Below, in pieces: positions 1 through 8,499 of a stretch of DNA of 64,000 bases. A model generated the notes under the pieces. It did no database searches and was not told the DNA's origin. It saw nothing but the letters and a program-made list of their open reading frames with translations. Position 1 is the stretch's first letter; each line of letters opens with the position of its first letter. Position numbers and translations under genes: made by a program. The stretch comes from JBAXZR01 sp041670165 (lineage in GTDB: Bacteria > Bacillota > Clostridia > Christensenellales > UBA1242): positions 1 through 64,000 of the forward strand of contig JBAXZR010000005.1 of NCBI GenBank assembly GCA_041670165.1, written 5' to 3'.

Positions 1-189
1 GTAACAGGATTAACTTCAGTTAATGAAAAAAATGTTGGAGTTGTTAGAAAATTTATTGATAAATTAGGAAAAGAAATGCTTGCAACATTTGATTCTTATT
101 GGGCTCATGGAGATCAGGTTAGATTTGGGCAAATTACCGAATTAAGGAAAGTTTCATTAAATGCAGAAAAAGGAGGTGCTGAGATATGA
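1..189 (+). CDS. C-terminal fragment of an unidentified protein (5' end outside window)
   Basis: Reading frame 1 is open from the first base to a TGA at 187-189, giving 62 C-terminal residues. I do not recognise the fragment; it has no cysteines and no obvious motif. Its stop overlaps the next start by four bases (ATGA at 186-189), so the two genes are translationally coupled. Genes for metallopeptidase/VWA-like proteins such as the one at 599 commonly follow a MoxR-type AAA ATPase gene, so this may be the end of that ATPase. That identity is inferred from context only; the coding call itself is firm. Confidence 0.6.
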   Translation, partial: VTGLTSVNEKNVGVVRKFIDKLGKEMLATFDSYWAHGDQVRFGQITELRKVSLNAEKGGAEI

Positions 190-587
190 TTAAAGAAAAA
201 CTTGCAATGTTAAAAGATTGTATAAAAAATAATCTGTCTCCAATCATGATTGAAAATGTTACAAAAATTGCATTTAAAAATGCAGTTGTTATTCCAGCCG
301 ATTGCAAAATTGATGAGCTTGGAGAAAAATTGATAAACAATGAATGGACAGAACCATCTTGGCTTGTGGAATTATTAAACAAATCAAACAAAGCTAATAA
401 CATTTTAGTTATTGATGACTTAACAACCATTTCCAAAGATGAACAAGCAAAATTTTGCGAAATTTTGAAGTATAAAAAAGTTGGAAAATTTGAATTACCT
501 AGAAATTGCGTTATAATTGTTTTGGCAAAAAAAGTATCATCAGACACCATTAATCCATTGTTATATTCATTAACTAGTCATATTTAG
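186..587 (+). CDS. AAA-like protein lacking a Walker A motif
   Basis: 133 residues. Residues 72-80 form a Walker B-like strand (ILVIDD, Asp77-Asp78). It is followed by a helix and a second strand (CVIIVLAKK) where sensor 1 sits in MoxR-type AAA+ proteins. No GxxxxGK(S/T) loop is present anywhere, so the protein looks like the C-terminal half of an AAA core and is unlikely to hydrolyse ATP by itself. It is coupled to the upstream gene by an ATGA overlap and lies 11 bases before the metallopeptidase/VWA gene, which suggests a small complex with both neighbours. Assignment as an AAA relative rests on pattern only; a wholly unrelated fold remains possible. Confidence 0.55.
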   Translation: MIKEKLAMLKDCIKNNLSPIMIENVTKIAFKNAVVIPADCKIDELGEKLINNEWTEPSWLVELLNKSNKANNILVIDDLTTISKDEQAKFCEILKYKKVGKFELPRNCVIIVLAKKVSSDTINPLLYSLTSHI

Positions 588-598
588 GAGATATACAT

Positions 599-2119
599 AT
601 GGTAGATATTCTAGCTATAAAAAGAAAAACTTTGGTAAAGTACGGCTACTTTGGTAGTGTTGTTTCTGGCTGCAAGTTGATTTCTACTTCAAATATCAAA
701 ACCGCATCAACTGATGGTAAGTATATATATTACAATCCTAACTTTCTCGAACAATTAGATGAAAATGAGCAAGTATTTGTTTTATCTCATGAAATATGTC
801 ATGTTGCTTTTAATCACATTTTAAGAAGTGAAGGCAAAAATACAGAAGTGTGGAACATTGCAACAGATGCAGTTATTAATGCATTTTTAAGAAAAGATGG
901 ATTGTCAATTAATGGTGGTGTTGATATTAAAGATGCCATAAACTATGATTCTGAAGAATTATATAATAAACTCTTAAAAGAAAATCAAGAAAAACAAAAC
1001 AATCAAAAACAAAAGAACAACAATGAAGACGAACAAAACGGAAATGATGAGCAAGGTGGTGAGCAAGTTCAACAAAACAGCAAAGAACATCAAAATGGCG
1101 CTCAAAATGATGAACAATCACAAAACGATAAAAAACAAAAAGCGAATGGCAATCAACAAATAAGCGGTAAACAAGATTCTCAAAATAATGAAAAAAAATC
1201 GGAAGAGAATAGTCAATCTCAAAACAATTCAAGAGAACAATCAACCGAAAATTCTGATGAAAACCATGAAATTAATGATTCCCACAAATTATGGGAAAAA
1301 GCACTTAAAAATTATAAAAATGGAAAAGGTTTGTCTTCTGACTTTGAAAAAGAAAAGCAAGAAGAAATTAATAAATCTGAAGATATAGAAAAAAAACAAG
1401 ATGAAAAACGCCAAGAAAAAATTGAAGGACTTTCCAAATTAGGCGAAAAAGAAGGTTTCAAAAAAAATAAGATTGAAAGAAAAAAACAATTAGAAGAATT
1501 GGAAGAACAACTTGCAAAAGAGGCACAAGAAGCTGGCTTTGGAACAAGTTTGGAAAACAAAGAATTAAATGACATTGGGGTTGCCAAACCTTTAATTGAT
1601 TGGCGATTATATTTAAAAGAAGCAATTAGACTAAATGCCGATTGGTCTTTCAAAAATGCAGAATTTGAAGACAATGTTTTAAATGCTAAAATTGAAAAAT
1701 ATCCAGTTCCTGAAACTGAAATTATGCTTGATGTTTCGGGCTCAGTTAGTGAAACTTTACTAAAAAACTTTTTAAGAGAATGCAAAAATATTTTGCAAAC
1801 TTCAATAATTAAGGTTGGGCAATTTAACTCACAATTCATTGATTTTCAAGAAGTAAGGCAAGCAAAAGATATTGACAATTTAAAATTTAACATTGGTGGC
1901 GGAACAGATTTTAATATACCTGTGGATTCTTTTTCAAAAAGAGCTGCAAACAAAATTATTTTTACTGATGGTGATGCTTCAATGCCAGAAAAAAGTTGCA
2001 ATGCAATTTGGGTTGTTTATGGAAGTAGAAAAATCTATCCAAAAGGTGGAAAAGTTATAAATATTGATGAAAGCTTTTTAAGAAAATTAAAGTATGTTGA
2101 AAAAGAGCGCTCAATGTAA
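599..2119 (+). CDS. Putative metallopeptidase with C-terminal VWA-like domain (DUF2201/COG3864 type)
   Basis: 506 residues. The N-terminal domain (about 1-120) carries a zinc-peptidase HExxH signature (His64-Glu65, His68, then His73). Residues about 122-300 are a low-complexity Gln/Asn/Lys/Glu-rich linker, very hydrophilic and probably disordered. The C-terminal domain (about 320-506) begins with conserved DWRLYLKEAI and contains a MIDAS-like DxSGS at Asp378, followed by GGGTDF and a TDGDAS strand, as in VWA-like domains. Proteins of this build usually sit beside a MoxR-like ATPase, and here the gene follows an AAA-like one by 11 bases. The biological role of the family is not established. 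The start at 599 has GGAGATATAC just upstream. Confidence 0.8.
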   Translation: MVDILAIKRKTLVKYGYFGSVVSGCKLISTSNIKTASTDGKYIYYNPNFLEQLDENEQVFVLSHEICHVAFNHILRSEGKNTEVWNIATDAVINAFLRKDGLSINGGVDIKDAINYDSEELYNKLLKENQEKQNNQKQKNNNEDEQNGNDEQGGEQVQQNSKEHQNGAQNDEQSQNDKKQKANGNQQISGKQDSQNNEKKSEENSQSQNNSREQSTENSDENHEINDSHKLWEKALKNYKNGKGLSSDFEKEKQEEINKSEDIEKKQDEKRQEKIEGLSKLGEKEGFKKNKIERKKQLEELEEQLAKEAQEAGFGTSLENKELNDIGVAKPLIDWRLYLKEAIRLNADWSFKNAEFEDNVLNAKIEKYPVPETEIMLDVSGSVSETLLKNFLRECKNILQTSIIKVGQFNSQFIDFQEVRQAKDIDNLKFNIGGGTDFNIPVDSFSKRAANKIIFTDGDASMPEKSCNAIWVVYGSRKIYPKGGKVINIDESFLRKLKYVEKERSM

Positions 2120-2544
2120 TGGTTTCATTAACAAATTAATATTTATCTCATTATCTTTAATGATAAAAATTGAAATAAAATAATCTGATATATTAGACTG
2201 AGTACCAATTAAATGGAAAGTTTATATTTAAAGAAAATTCGGCAGTTTAAGTAAATTACTAAAATATTCTCTAGATTTGTTTATAAAGGCGAATACAAAA
2301 AAATTATAATACTAAAAAAAAGTCATATTAAAGTATGACTTTTTTATTTTTGCTTTGTTTTGTATCATTAGTTGCACATCTATTCAAATTTCCAGCCAAA
2401 ACGATTATTTTAACTAATAAATAATTTTAATAATTAATGATTTTTACTATAAATTTATAATGATTTTTAACGATTTGTAATTAGGCATTGTTTTTTCAAT
2501 TATTATAATTTTTATGATAAGTAAAAAATGCTTATAAAGAAAAA
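2120..2544. other. Intergenic stretch with a bidirectional terminator
   Basis: Very AT-rich DNA between convergent genes. Apart from the hairpin at 2315-2347 I see no gene, tRNA or conserved motif. Confidence 0.6.
2315..2347. terminator. Bidirectional rho-independent terminator
   Basis: Stem AGTCATA (2321-2327) pairs with TATGACT (2334-2340) around a 6-base loop. An A-run lies on the left and a T-run on the right, so the hairpin can end transcription from both convergent genes. Confidence 0.75.
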
Positions 2545-3210
2545 CTATTTTTCACCCTTCCATTCTGAAATAAATTCATCAACGAAGTTTTTTATATAAG
2601 CACATCTTTGCTTGCAAATTTCTTTTCCTGTTTTTGTGTTCATGGTTTGGTCAAGTCTCATAAGTTTGTTTACACAATGGTGAATTGTTGATTCATCGAA
2701 ATTTCCGCTTTCAGAATATTCACCTTGTTCCATGCTAAGATTTTCATCATACAAAGGAATTTTATATGCAGAACCAAAAGCAAAAGCTCTGGCAACACCT
2801 ATTGCACCTGTTCCATCTAGATTGTCAGCATCTTGCAAAATTTTGCTTTCAATGTCATTAACTGTTACCTTTCCACCGCCAAACGAATATTCTTCATGGT
2901 GTTCAATAGCATAACAAATATGGTCTTTTTCTTCATTAGTTAAATCAATGTCGGCAATCAATTCTCTTACTTTTGGCAGACTTTCTTTTGGTGAAACAAA
3001 ATTTCTGTTTTCATCAACCATTATTCTATGTATATCATGAATTAATGCACTTATTGCAACAACTTTTTTGTTTCCACCTTCTTGTTTTTGTAGTAGAAGT
3101 GCATTTTTCATTGTTCTCAGCAAGTGATCAATACTATGTCCTGATTTATCTTTTGAAAACATTGTTTCAAGTCGTTCTTTTAATATCTCAATCATTTCAT
3201 TAAGTTCCAT
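2545..3210 (-). CDS. HD-domain phosphohydrolase (YedJ-like)
   Basis: 221 residues. HD-domain metal ligands are visible: His25 within GHSIDH, the His58-Asp59 pair (ALIHDIHR), a later EHHEEY, and the DADNLDGTGAIGVAR segment typical of YedJ-type HD hydrolases. The family is cytoplasmic and metal-dependent and hydrolyses phosphate esters or nucleotides; the natural substrate is unknown. The start has an AGGGGT ribosome site about 8 bases upstream. The gene stands alone, convergent with the operon to its left, and shares the terminator at 2315. Confidence 0.8.
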   Translation of the reverse strand: MELNEMIEILKERLETMFSKDKSGHSIDHLLRTMKNALLLQKQEGGNKKVVAISALIHDIHRIMVDENRNFVSPKESLPKVRELIADIDLTNEEKDHICYAIEHHEEYSFGGGKVTVNDIESKILQDADNLDGTGAIGVARAFAFGSAYKIPLYDENLSMEQGEYSESGNFDESTIHHCVNKLMRLDQTMNTKTGKEICKQRCAYIKNFVDEFISEWKGEK

Positions 3211-3496
3211 ATTTAACCCCTACTTTTTTATTCTATCACAAAACAAAATAATCTTCTATTATTTATATTATTTATAGGTAGACGAAGCATAAATATTTTT
3301 TATGGATAATTCAAATATAAAATTGAGGATAATGATTAAATAGTTTTATAAACTTATTATAAATTTTTTAAATACTTTCTTAATAGAAATTTTAAGACTT
3401 CTTGTGCAATTTAAAAAACAGTGTTGATTGTTCTATGAAACCATTTTTAATTTTGTAAAAGCAAATGATTTTTCCTCTAAATATAAAATTTCTATA
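3211..3496. other. Divergent AT-rich intergenic region
   Basis: Lies between the divergent HD-domain gene and the gene at 3533. I see no RNA or conserved element here other than the promoter that begins at 3497. Confidence 0.5.
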
Positions 3497-3525
3497 TTGA
3501 CTTGTGTATAAAAAGCCTATATAAT
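3497..3525 (+). promoter_or_regulatory. Sigma-A-type promoter giving a leaderless transcript
   Basis: TTGACT (3497-3502), a 17-base spacer, then a perfect TATAAT (3520-3525). Only 7 bases separate the -10 from the ATG at 3533, and there is no ribosome binding site, so transcription should begin at or next to the start codon. Confidence 0.8.
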
Positions 3526-3532
3526 CCAACTT

Positions 3533-3970
3533 ATGAAAATGCAATTTGAAGACACAATAATTGATTTAGATAAAATTGAATGTATCGCTCTTAATTCAGT
3601 ATGTTGGATTGGTGGTCCATTGTCTTATAATATAACTGTTTTTTTGAAAGATGAATCTTTTGATTTTTTTAAAACAAGACAACATAGTGCAATTTTGAAT
3701 ATATATGAAGAAATACTTAAGTCTTTACTTTCAACTGGTAAAAAAAATTACGCCAAGATTGGTGAATTTATTGTTAATCTTAACAAATTGGAAAGATGTA
3801 GGAATCAGTCAAATAGTTTAGGTCAACATAGAATAAAGCTCGAATTTAAAAATGGAAAAACTTTTGAGAGTGATTATGGTTTTGACTCAAAAAATTGTGA
3901 TGAGGATTACAAAAATTATAAAAAACAACTTGTTGCTTACATATCATCTTCCCAAAATCATGAACAATAA
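3533..3970 (+). CDS. Unknown protein with two PH-like half repeats, probably leaderless mRNA
   Basis: 145 residues, not recognised. It appears internally duplicated. Residues about 5-66 (IIDLDKIECI, then a strand ITVFLKDESFDFF and a helix IYEEILKSLLS) mirror residues about 78-137 (FIVNLNKLERC, IKLEFKNGKTFES, a helix YKNYKKQLVAYIS). The strand-rich pattern ending in a helix resembles bacterial PH-like modules, which is an inference. No signal peptide or membrane segment is present. The promoter abuts the ATG, with a second in-frame ATG two codons later and no Shine-Dalgarno sequence for either. Confidence 0.65.
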   Translation: MKMQFEDTIIDLDKIECIALNSVCWIGGPLSYNITVFLKDESFDFFKTRQHSAILNIYEEILKSLLSTGKKNYAKIGEFIVNLNKLERCRNQSNSLGQHRIKLEFKNGKTFESDYGFDSKNCDEDYKNYKKQLVAYISSSQNHEQ

Positions 3971-4004
3971 AAATTACAAGTTAAGATTTACTACTATAAA
4001 AAAG

Positions 4005-4043
4005 AAGAAGTTTAATCATAAACAGATAAAACTTCTTTTTTAG
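4005..4043. terminator. Bidirectional rho-independent terminator
   Basis: AAGAAGTTT (4005-4013) pairs with AAACTTCTT (4029-4037), 9 bp with a 15-base loop. It is flanked by A- and T-rich runs and ends the gene at 3533 and possibly the convergent ABC operon. Confidence 0.7.
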
Positions 4044-4182
4044 TTTGGATTGTTACAATTATTTGTTCCAGTAAAAATTTCTATTTAATGCACATTGTCT
4101 TTATTTATAAAACAATATAGATTATATTTTTAAAAGTCAAAAACTTTGTTTTAATTTCCACTAAGTTAAAATAACCTAAATG

Positions 4183-6021
4183 TTAAACATCAACAACTTC
4201 AGCTCCAACATTTGTGAATTGGCTGTTGTATAGGTTTGCATAAAATCCATTTTGCTCAATTAGTGCTTTGTGGTTTCCTTGTTCAATAACATTACCGTCT
4301 TTCATAACAAGTATCAAATCAGCATTTTTAATTGTTGACAATCTGTGAGCAATTACAAAGGTTGTTCTTTTTTCTGTTAGTTTGTCCATTGCCTTTTGAA
4401 TAAGCTCTTCTGTTCTTGTGTCAACAGATGAAGTTGCTTCGTCAAGAATGAGCATTGGACAATTTTGAAGCATTGCTCTTGCGATTGTCATCAATTGTTT
4501 TTGTCCTGCAGAAATTGAAATGTTGTCGCTAAGAATTGTGTCATAACCTTGAGGCAAGGTTTTTATGAAATGGTCAACACCAACAACTTCACACACAGAG
4601 TGAATTTGCTCATCAGTTATGTTAGGCTTGTTGTAAACAAGATTTTCTTTTATTGTTCCTTCAAAAAGCCAAGTATCTTGCAAAACCATTCCAAACAAAT
4701 TATGAATATTATCTCGTGTCAAATCACAAACAGAATTTCCATCAATAAAAATTTCACCGCTGTTTACATCATAAAAACGCATAAGCAAGTTTACCATTGT
4801 GGTTTTTCCAGCTCCAGTTGGTCCAACAATTGCAATTTTTTGTCCTGACTTAACATTTGCAGAAAAATTATGTATGATTGTTTTGTTAGGTTCATAACCA
4901 AAAATAACATTTTTAAATTCAACTTCACCTTTAACATTTTGTGGAAGTATTTTAAGAGTTTTAGAATTCTCATCAGAAAGTTCATTTTCTCTTAAAAATT
5001 CAAATACTCTTTCACCAGATGCACCAGCAGATTGCAAACTTCTTAGGCATTGAGCAAGGGTTGAAAGGGGAGAATTGAAAAGTCTAATATACATCATAAA
5101 TGAAACAATAACACCAAAATCAATATGTCCGTTTATGCACATAACTGCACCAACCACGCAAACTCCAACATATCCTAAATCGGCAATGAAACCCATAAGT
5201 GGCATCATAAGTCCAGAAAAAAACTGACTTTTCCAACTGCTTTTATAAATGTTTTTATTATATTTTGTGAAAACTTGCTTTTCTAAGGCACTTCCATTGT
5301 AAGCTTTGACAATTGTATGATTTGTGTAATTTTCTTCAATATGACCGTTTAAATCACCAATGTTTTTTTGTTGAGCGACAAAGAATTTCTGTGATTTTGC
5401 CATAATAGCAAACATTGCAACAAAACCAACCAAACTTGCAAAAATTGCAGTGATTGCCATTAACCAATTAGTTATAAACATCATAACAATGCAACCTAAA
5501 AGCAAAACACTGTTAGATATTAATGAAGTTACACTGTTACTTAATGATTGACCAATTGTGTCAACATCATTTGTAACTCGGCTTAGTGTGTCCCCATATG
5601 GGTGAGAGTCAAGATATTTCAAAGGTAACATATTGATTTTTGTTGCAATTTCTTTTCTTAATTTCTTTGAAACCTTTTGTGTTACACCAACCATAAGATA
5701 GGCTTGAACATAGTTGAATACACCACTTGTTGTGAAAATAACAATTAAAAACAATCCAATAGATAAAACTTCGGACATATCAATGCCTGTCAAAAGACCA
5801 TTTGTTATTACATTTGTTAAATCACCCAGTTTATTTGGCCAAAGTAATGAAAGAACAGCTCCAATAACAGCGAGTATCAGCGAAATGATAACAATTGGTA
5901 AATGCGATTTGCAATATTTTAAAATATCAATAATTGATTTTTTAAAGTTTTTTGGCTTTTCAACAATTTGCATTGGACCATTTCTTCTTTGAAATGTTGG
6001 CTTTTCGTCTTTGTTACTCAT
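4183..6021 (-). CDS. Heterodimeric ABC exporter subunit, catalytically competent half
   Basis: 612 residues from the ATG at 6021. This start has AGGAGG 6 bases upstream and an ATGA overlap with the preceding gene; an upstream in-frame ATG at 6075 lies inside that gene and is less likely. A six-helix ABC_membrane domain (about 45-340) is followed by a nucleotide-binding domain with Walker A GPTGAGKTT, signature ISAGQKQ (variant of LSGGQ), Walker B LILDEATSSVD with the catalytic Glu, and the switch His (VIAHRLSTI). With its partner it should form a multidrug or peptide exporter of the BmrCD/LmrCD/TM287-288 type. It is the last gene of the marR-ABC-ABC operon. Confidence 0.9.
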   Translation of the reverse strand: MSNKDEKPTFQRRNGPMQIVEKPKNFKKSIIDILKYCKSHLPIVIISLILAVIGAVLSLLWPNKLGDLTNVITNGLLTGIDMSEVLSIGLFLIVIFTTSGVFNYVQAYLMVGVTQKVSKKLRKEIATKINMLPLKYLDSHPYGDTLSRVTNDVDTIGQSLSNSVTSLISNSVLLLGCIVMMFITNWLMAITAIFASLVGFVAMFAIMAKSQKFFVAQQKNIGDLNGHIEENYTNHTIVKAYNGSALEKQVFTKYNKNIYKSSWKSQFFSGLMMPLMGFIADLGYVGVCVVGAVMCINGHIDFGVIVSFMMYIRLFNSPLSTLAQCLRSLQSAGASGERVFEFLRENELSDENSKTLKILPQNVKGEVEFKNVIFGYEPNKTIIHNFSANVKSGQKIAIVGPTGAGKTTMVNLLMRFYDVNSGEIFIDGNSVCDLTRDNIHNLFGMVLQDTWLFEGTIKENLVYNKPNITDEQIHSVCEVVGVDHFIKTLPQGYDTILSDNISISAGQKQLMTIARAMLQNCPMLILDEATSSVDTRTEELIQKAMDKLTEKRTTFVIAHRLSTIKNADLILVMKDGNVIEQGNHKALIEQNGFYANLYNSQFTNVGAEVVDV

Positions 6022-7772
6022 TTTAGTTCCTCCTTTGAAAGTTGTGAAAGTGCCAGTTCTTTGTATATTTTGCAATTTGCCATTAGTTCTTCGTGCGAAC
6101 CAATTCCAACCATTTTGCCATTGTCCAAAACAACGATTTTGTCAGAATCTCTTATTGTTCCAATTCTTTGAGCAACAATGAAGACTGTGGTGTCATTAAT
6201 GTTGTTTTTAAGTGCGTTTCTAAGCATTTTGTCAGTTGAATAATCAAGTGCTGAAAAACTATCATCAAAAATCAAAATTTCAGGTTTCTTTGCAATTGCT
6301 CTTGCAATTGATAATCTTTGTTTTTGACCGCCAGATAAGTTGTTTCCACCTTGAGTAACTTCACTATCAATTCCTTTTTCTTTTGTTTCAACAAATTCTT
6401 TTGCCTGAGAAATTTCAAGTGCTTCGATAATGCCATTTTCAGAAATTTCATCTTTGCTAATACCATAGGCAATGTTTGATTTGATTGTCCCACTAAAAAT
6501 CATTGCTTTTTGAGAGATGTAACCAATTTTGTTATACAAATCTTTTAGATTGTAGTCTTTGACATCAATTCCATCAACAAAAACATTGCCTTCAGTTGTA
6601 TCGTAAAATCTTGGTATCAAATTTATCAGCGTGCTTTTTCCACTTCCAGTTGAACCGATAAAAGCTATTGTTTGACCTTTTGACACTTTGAAAGAAATAT
6701 CTTTAAGAATATACTCATTTGCATCGGGATATTTGAAACTAACATTATTAAATTCAACTTCGCCTTGTAACTCTGAGTTTGAAGCAATTAATTGTCCGTC
6801 ATTAATGCTGGACTGAGTGTCAAGCACTTCATTTATTCTTTTTGCAGACACACTTGCTCTTGGTAGCATAATGAAAATGATGATAAGCATAATAAATGCC
6901 ATGACAACTTGCATTGCATATGAACCAAAAACAACCATATCACTAAATAGCAAAAGTTTGTCGAGTCCAATTGCATTTTGAATTAAAACTGCACCAATCC
7001 AATAAATTGCAAGAGAAAGTCCACTCATCATAAATGCCATAAATGGTGACATGATTCCAAGTATTCTGTTTGCAAAGATTTGGTTTTTTGTGAGTTCTTT
7101 GTTGATATTATCAAATTTTTCTTCAGAATATTCTTCGGCATTGAAAGCTCTAACAACTCTAACACCAGTTAGGTTTTCTCTTGTAACTCTGTTCATATCA
7201 TCAGTTAAAGTTTGAATTTTTCTAAATCTTGGCAAAACAAAAACAACCAAAATTGCAACAAGTGTCATAAGAAGCAAAACGACAATTGCAGTTGCAACAC
7301 TCCATTGCCAGCTTTTTCCAAGGATTACACAAATTGCCCATATTGCAAGAATTGGAGCTTTTATAATTATGTTTAAACCCATTGTAACAAACATTTGAAT
7401 TTGATTGACATCATTTGTTGTTCTTGTGATTAAACTTGCTTTTGAAAACTTTTTGATTTCATTTTCAGAAAAATTTTGAACTTTGTCATAAACATTTTCT
7501 CTAAGTCTTGCACTGAATCTTGAACCAACTTTTGAAAAAAGAAAACCAACAACAACGGTGATTAATGCTGATCCAAGTGTGCATGCAAGCATATAAGCAC
7601 CTTTTTCAAGAATGTTTTCAATTTTTCCGCCAGTTTGGATAAGTTTTGTTATATCCGACATATAAGATGGCATTTTTATGTCAAGCCACACCGATGCAAA
7701 AATTAAGCCAAGGCATATTAAAGAAAACAACCATTCTCTTTTTTTAAAATTTTTAATTATTTGTTTAAACAT
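6018..7772 (-). CDS. Heterodimeric ABC exporter subunit with degenerate ATP site
   Basis: 584 residues: a transmembrane domain (about 15-310) and an NBD. Walker A (GSTGSGKST) and signature (LSGGQKQR) are canonical. However, Walker B reads LIFDDSFSALD, with Asp replacing the catalytic Glu, and the switch histidine is Gln (VAQRIGTI). This is the usual picture of the non-catalytic partner in heterodimeric type IV exporters, and the downstream gene supplies the missing residues. The stop TGA overlaps the next start (6018-6021). Expression is probably repressed by the MarR protein encoded 44 bases upstream. Substrate cannot be predicted. Confidence 0.9.
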   Translation of the reverse strand: MFKQIIKNFKKREWLFSLICLGLIFASVWLDIKMPSYMSDITKLIQTGGKIENILEKGAYMLACTLGSALITVVVGFLFSKVGSRFSARLRENVYDKVQNFSENEIKKFSKASLITRTTNDVNQIQMFVTMGLNIIIKAPILAIWAICVILGKSWQWSVATAIVVLLLMTLVAILVVFVLPRFRKIQTLTDDMNRVTRENLTGVRVVRAFNAEEYSEEKFDNINKELTKNQIFANRILGIMSPFMAFMMSGLSLAIYWIGAVLIQNAIGLDKLLLFSDMVVFGSYAMQVVMAFIMLIIIFIMLPRASVSAKRINEVLDTQSSINDGQLIASNSELQGEVEFNNVSFKYPDANEYILKDISFKVSKGQTIAFIGSTGSGKSTLINLIPRFYDTTEGNVFVDGIDVKDYNLKDLYNKIGYISQKAMIFSGTIKSNIAYGISKDEISENGIIEALEISQAKEFVETKEKGIDSEVTQGGNNLSGGQKQRLSIARAIAKKPEILIFDDSFSALDYSTDKMLRNALKNNINDTTVFIVAQRIGTIRDSDKIVVLDNGKMVGIGSHEELMANCKIYKELALSQLSKEELK

Positions 7773-7816
7773 AATTTCTCCTTAAAATATTAACAAAGTA
7801 TTTAACTAATTTAATC

Positions 7817-8254
7817 TTAATTTTTAGATTCATTTTTTAAAAATTCATCTATTCGATTTTTTATTTTAATTAATTGCATTGTGTCTTCTTCACCCAAAAA
7901 TTCAACTATAGATTGAATTTTTTTTAAAGCATTTTCTTTTTCTTCTTCAACAAATTTTTTGCCTTTAGCTGTTAATTCAACTTTGACAAGTCGCATGTCA
8001 GATTTTGCATCATTTCTCATAATTAGTTTTTTTTGTTCTAGTCTATTAAGTGCTCTTGAAATTCGAGCTGATGAAACATCAAGATTTTTGCATAGTGTTC
8101 CAGAAAAAACTTCGGTGTTTTGATAAGTATATAGATAAATCATAATTCCAATTTCGCCTCTAGCTATTTCTCCATTTATTTCTGGTGGCAAAGCTCTTGG
8201 TTTATGTTCAAGCATATAATCCAGAATTTCAATAGCTATTTTTTTTGAATTCAT
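7817..8254 (-). CDS. MarR-family transcriptional regulator of the ABC exporter operon
   Basis: 145 residues with the winged-helix MarR layout. The recognition-helix region is NLDVSSARISRALNRLEQKKLI, followed by the wing (RNDAKSDMRLVKVELTAKGKKFVEEE) and a C-terminal dimerisation helix. MarR proteins bind palindromic operators as dimers and release DNA on binding small aromatic ligands. The gene is first in an operon with the two ABC exporter genes, and a 13-bp palindrome lies just downstream of its own -10 box. It is therefore very likely an autorepressor controlling drug efflux. AGGAGAA precedes the ATG. Confidence 0.88.
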   Translation of the reverse strand: MNSKKIAIEILDYMLEHKPRALPPEINGEIARGEIGIMIYLYTYQNTEVFSGTLCKNLDVSSARISRALNRLEQKKLIMRNDAKSDMRLVKVELTAKGKKFVEEEKENALKKIQSIVEFLGEEDTMQLIKIKNRIDEFLKNESKN

Positions 8255-8275
8255 ATTTCTCCTATAATAAATTTA

Positions 8276-8320
8276 CTAACAGTGTTAGACAAATTATACT
8301 CAAAAACAATTATATGTCAA
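8276..8320 (-). promoter_or_regulatory. Promoter with MarR-type operator
   Basis: On the minus strand: TTGACA (8320-8315), a 16-base spacer, TATAAT (8298-8293). The perfect palindrome CTAACA-G-TGTTAG (8276-8288) covers the expected start site at about 8286. This is the normal position for an autorepressing MarR operator. Confidence 0.75.
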
Positions 8321-8449
8321 CAAGTTTTTTAAAAACACAATTAGTAATATATAATTTTTTTTGGGGTTCAATCAAACAAATAATTAACAAAATTATTAAC
8401 AAAATCCTAAAAATATTTATAAAATGTTGATTAAATTAAACAAAATCGT

Positions 8450-8478
8450 TTGTTATAAAATATTAATTATATTATAAT
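8450..8478 (+). promoter_or_regulatory. Promoter of lipoprotein gene
   Basis: TTGTTA (8450-8455), a 17-base spacer, TATAAT (8473-8478). An AAGGAAGG ribosome site follows before the ATG at 8500. Confidence 0.65.
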
Positions 8479-8499
8479 AAAAAAAAGGAAGGTTTTTGT

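Noticed and set aside
2120..2314. Possible small gene between the metallopeptidase and the terminator
   Set aside because: No frame over about 20 codons with a ribosome site.
8245..8430. Small plus-strand open frame over the MarR operator region
   Set aside because: It overlaps the divergent promoter and operator, has no ribosome site, and encodes low-complexity residues.
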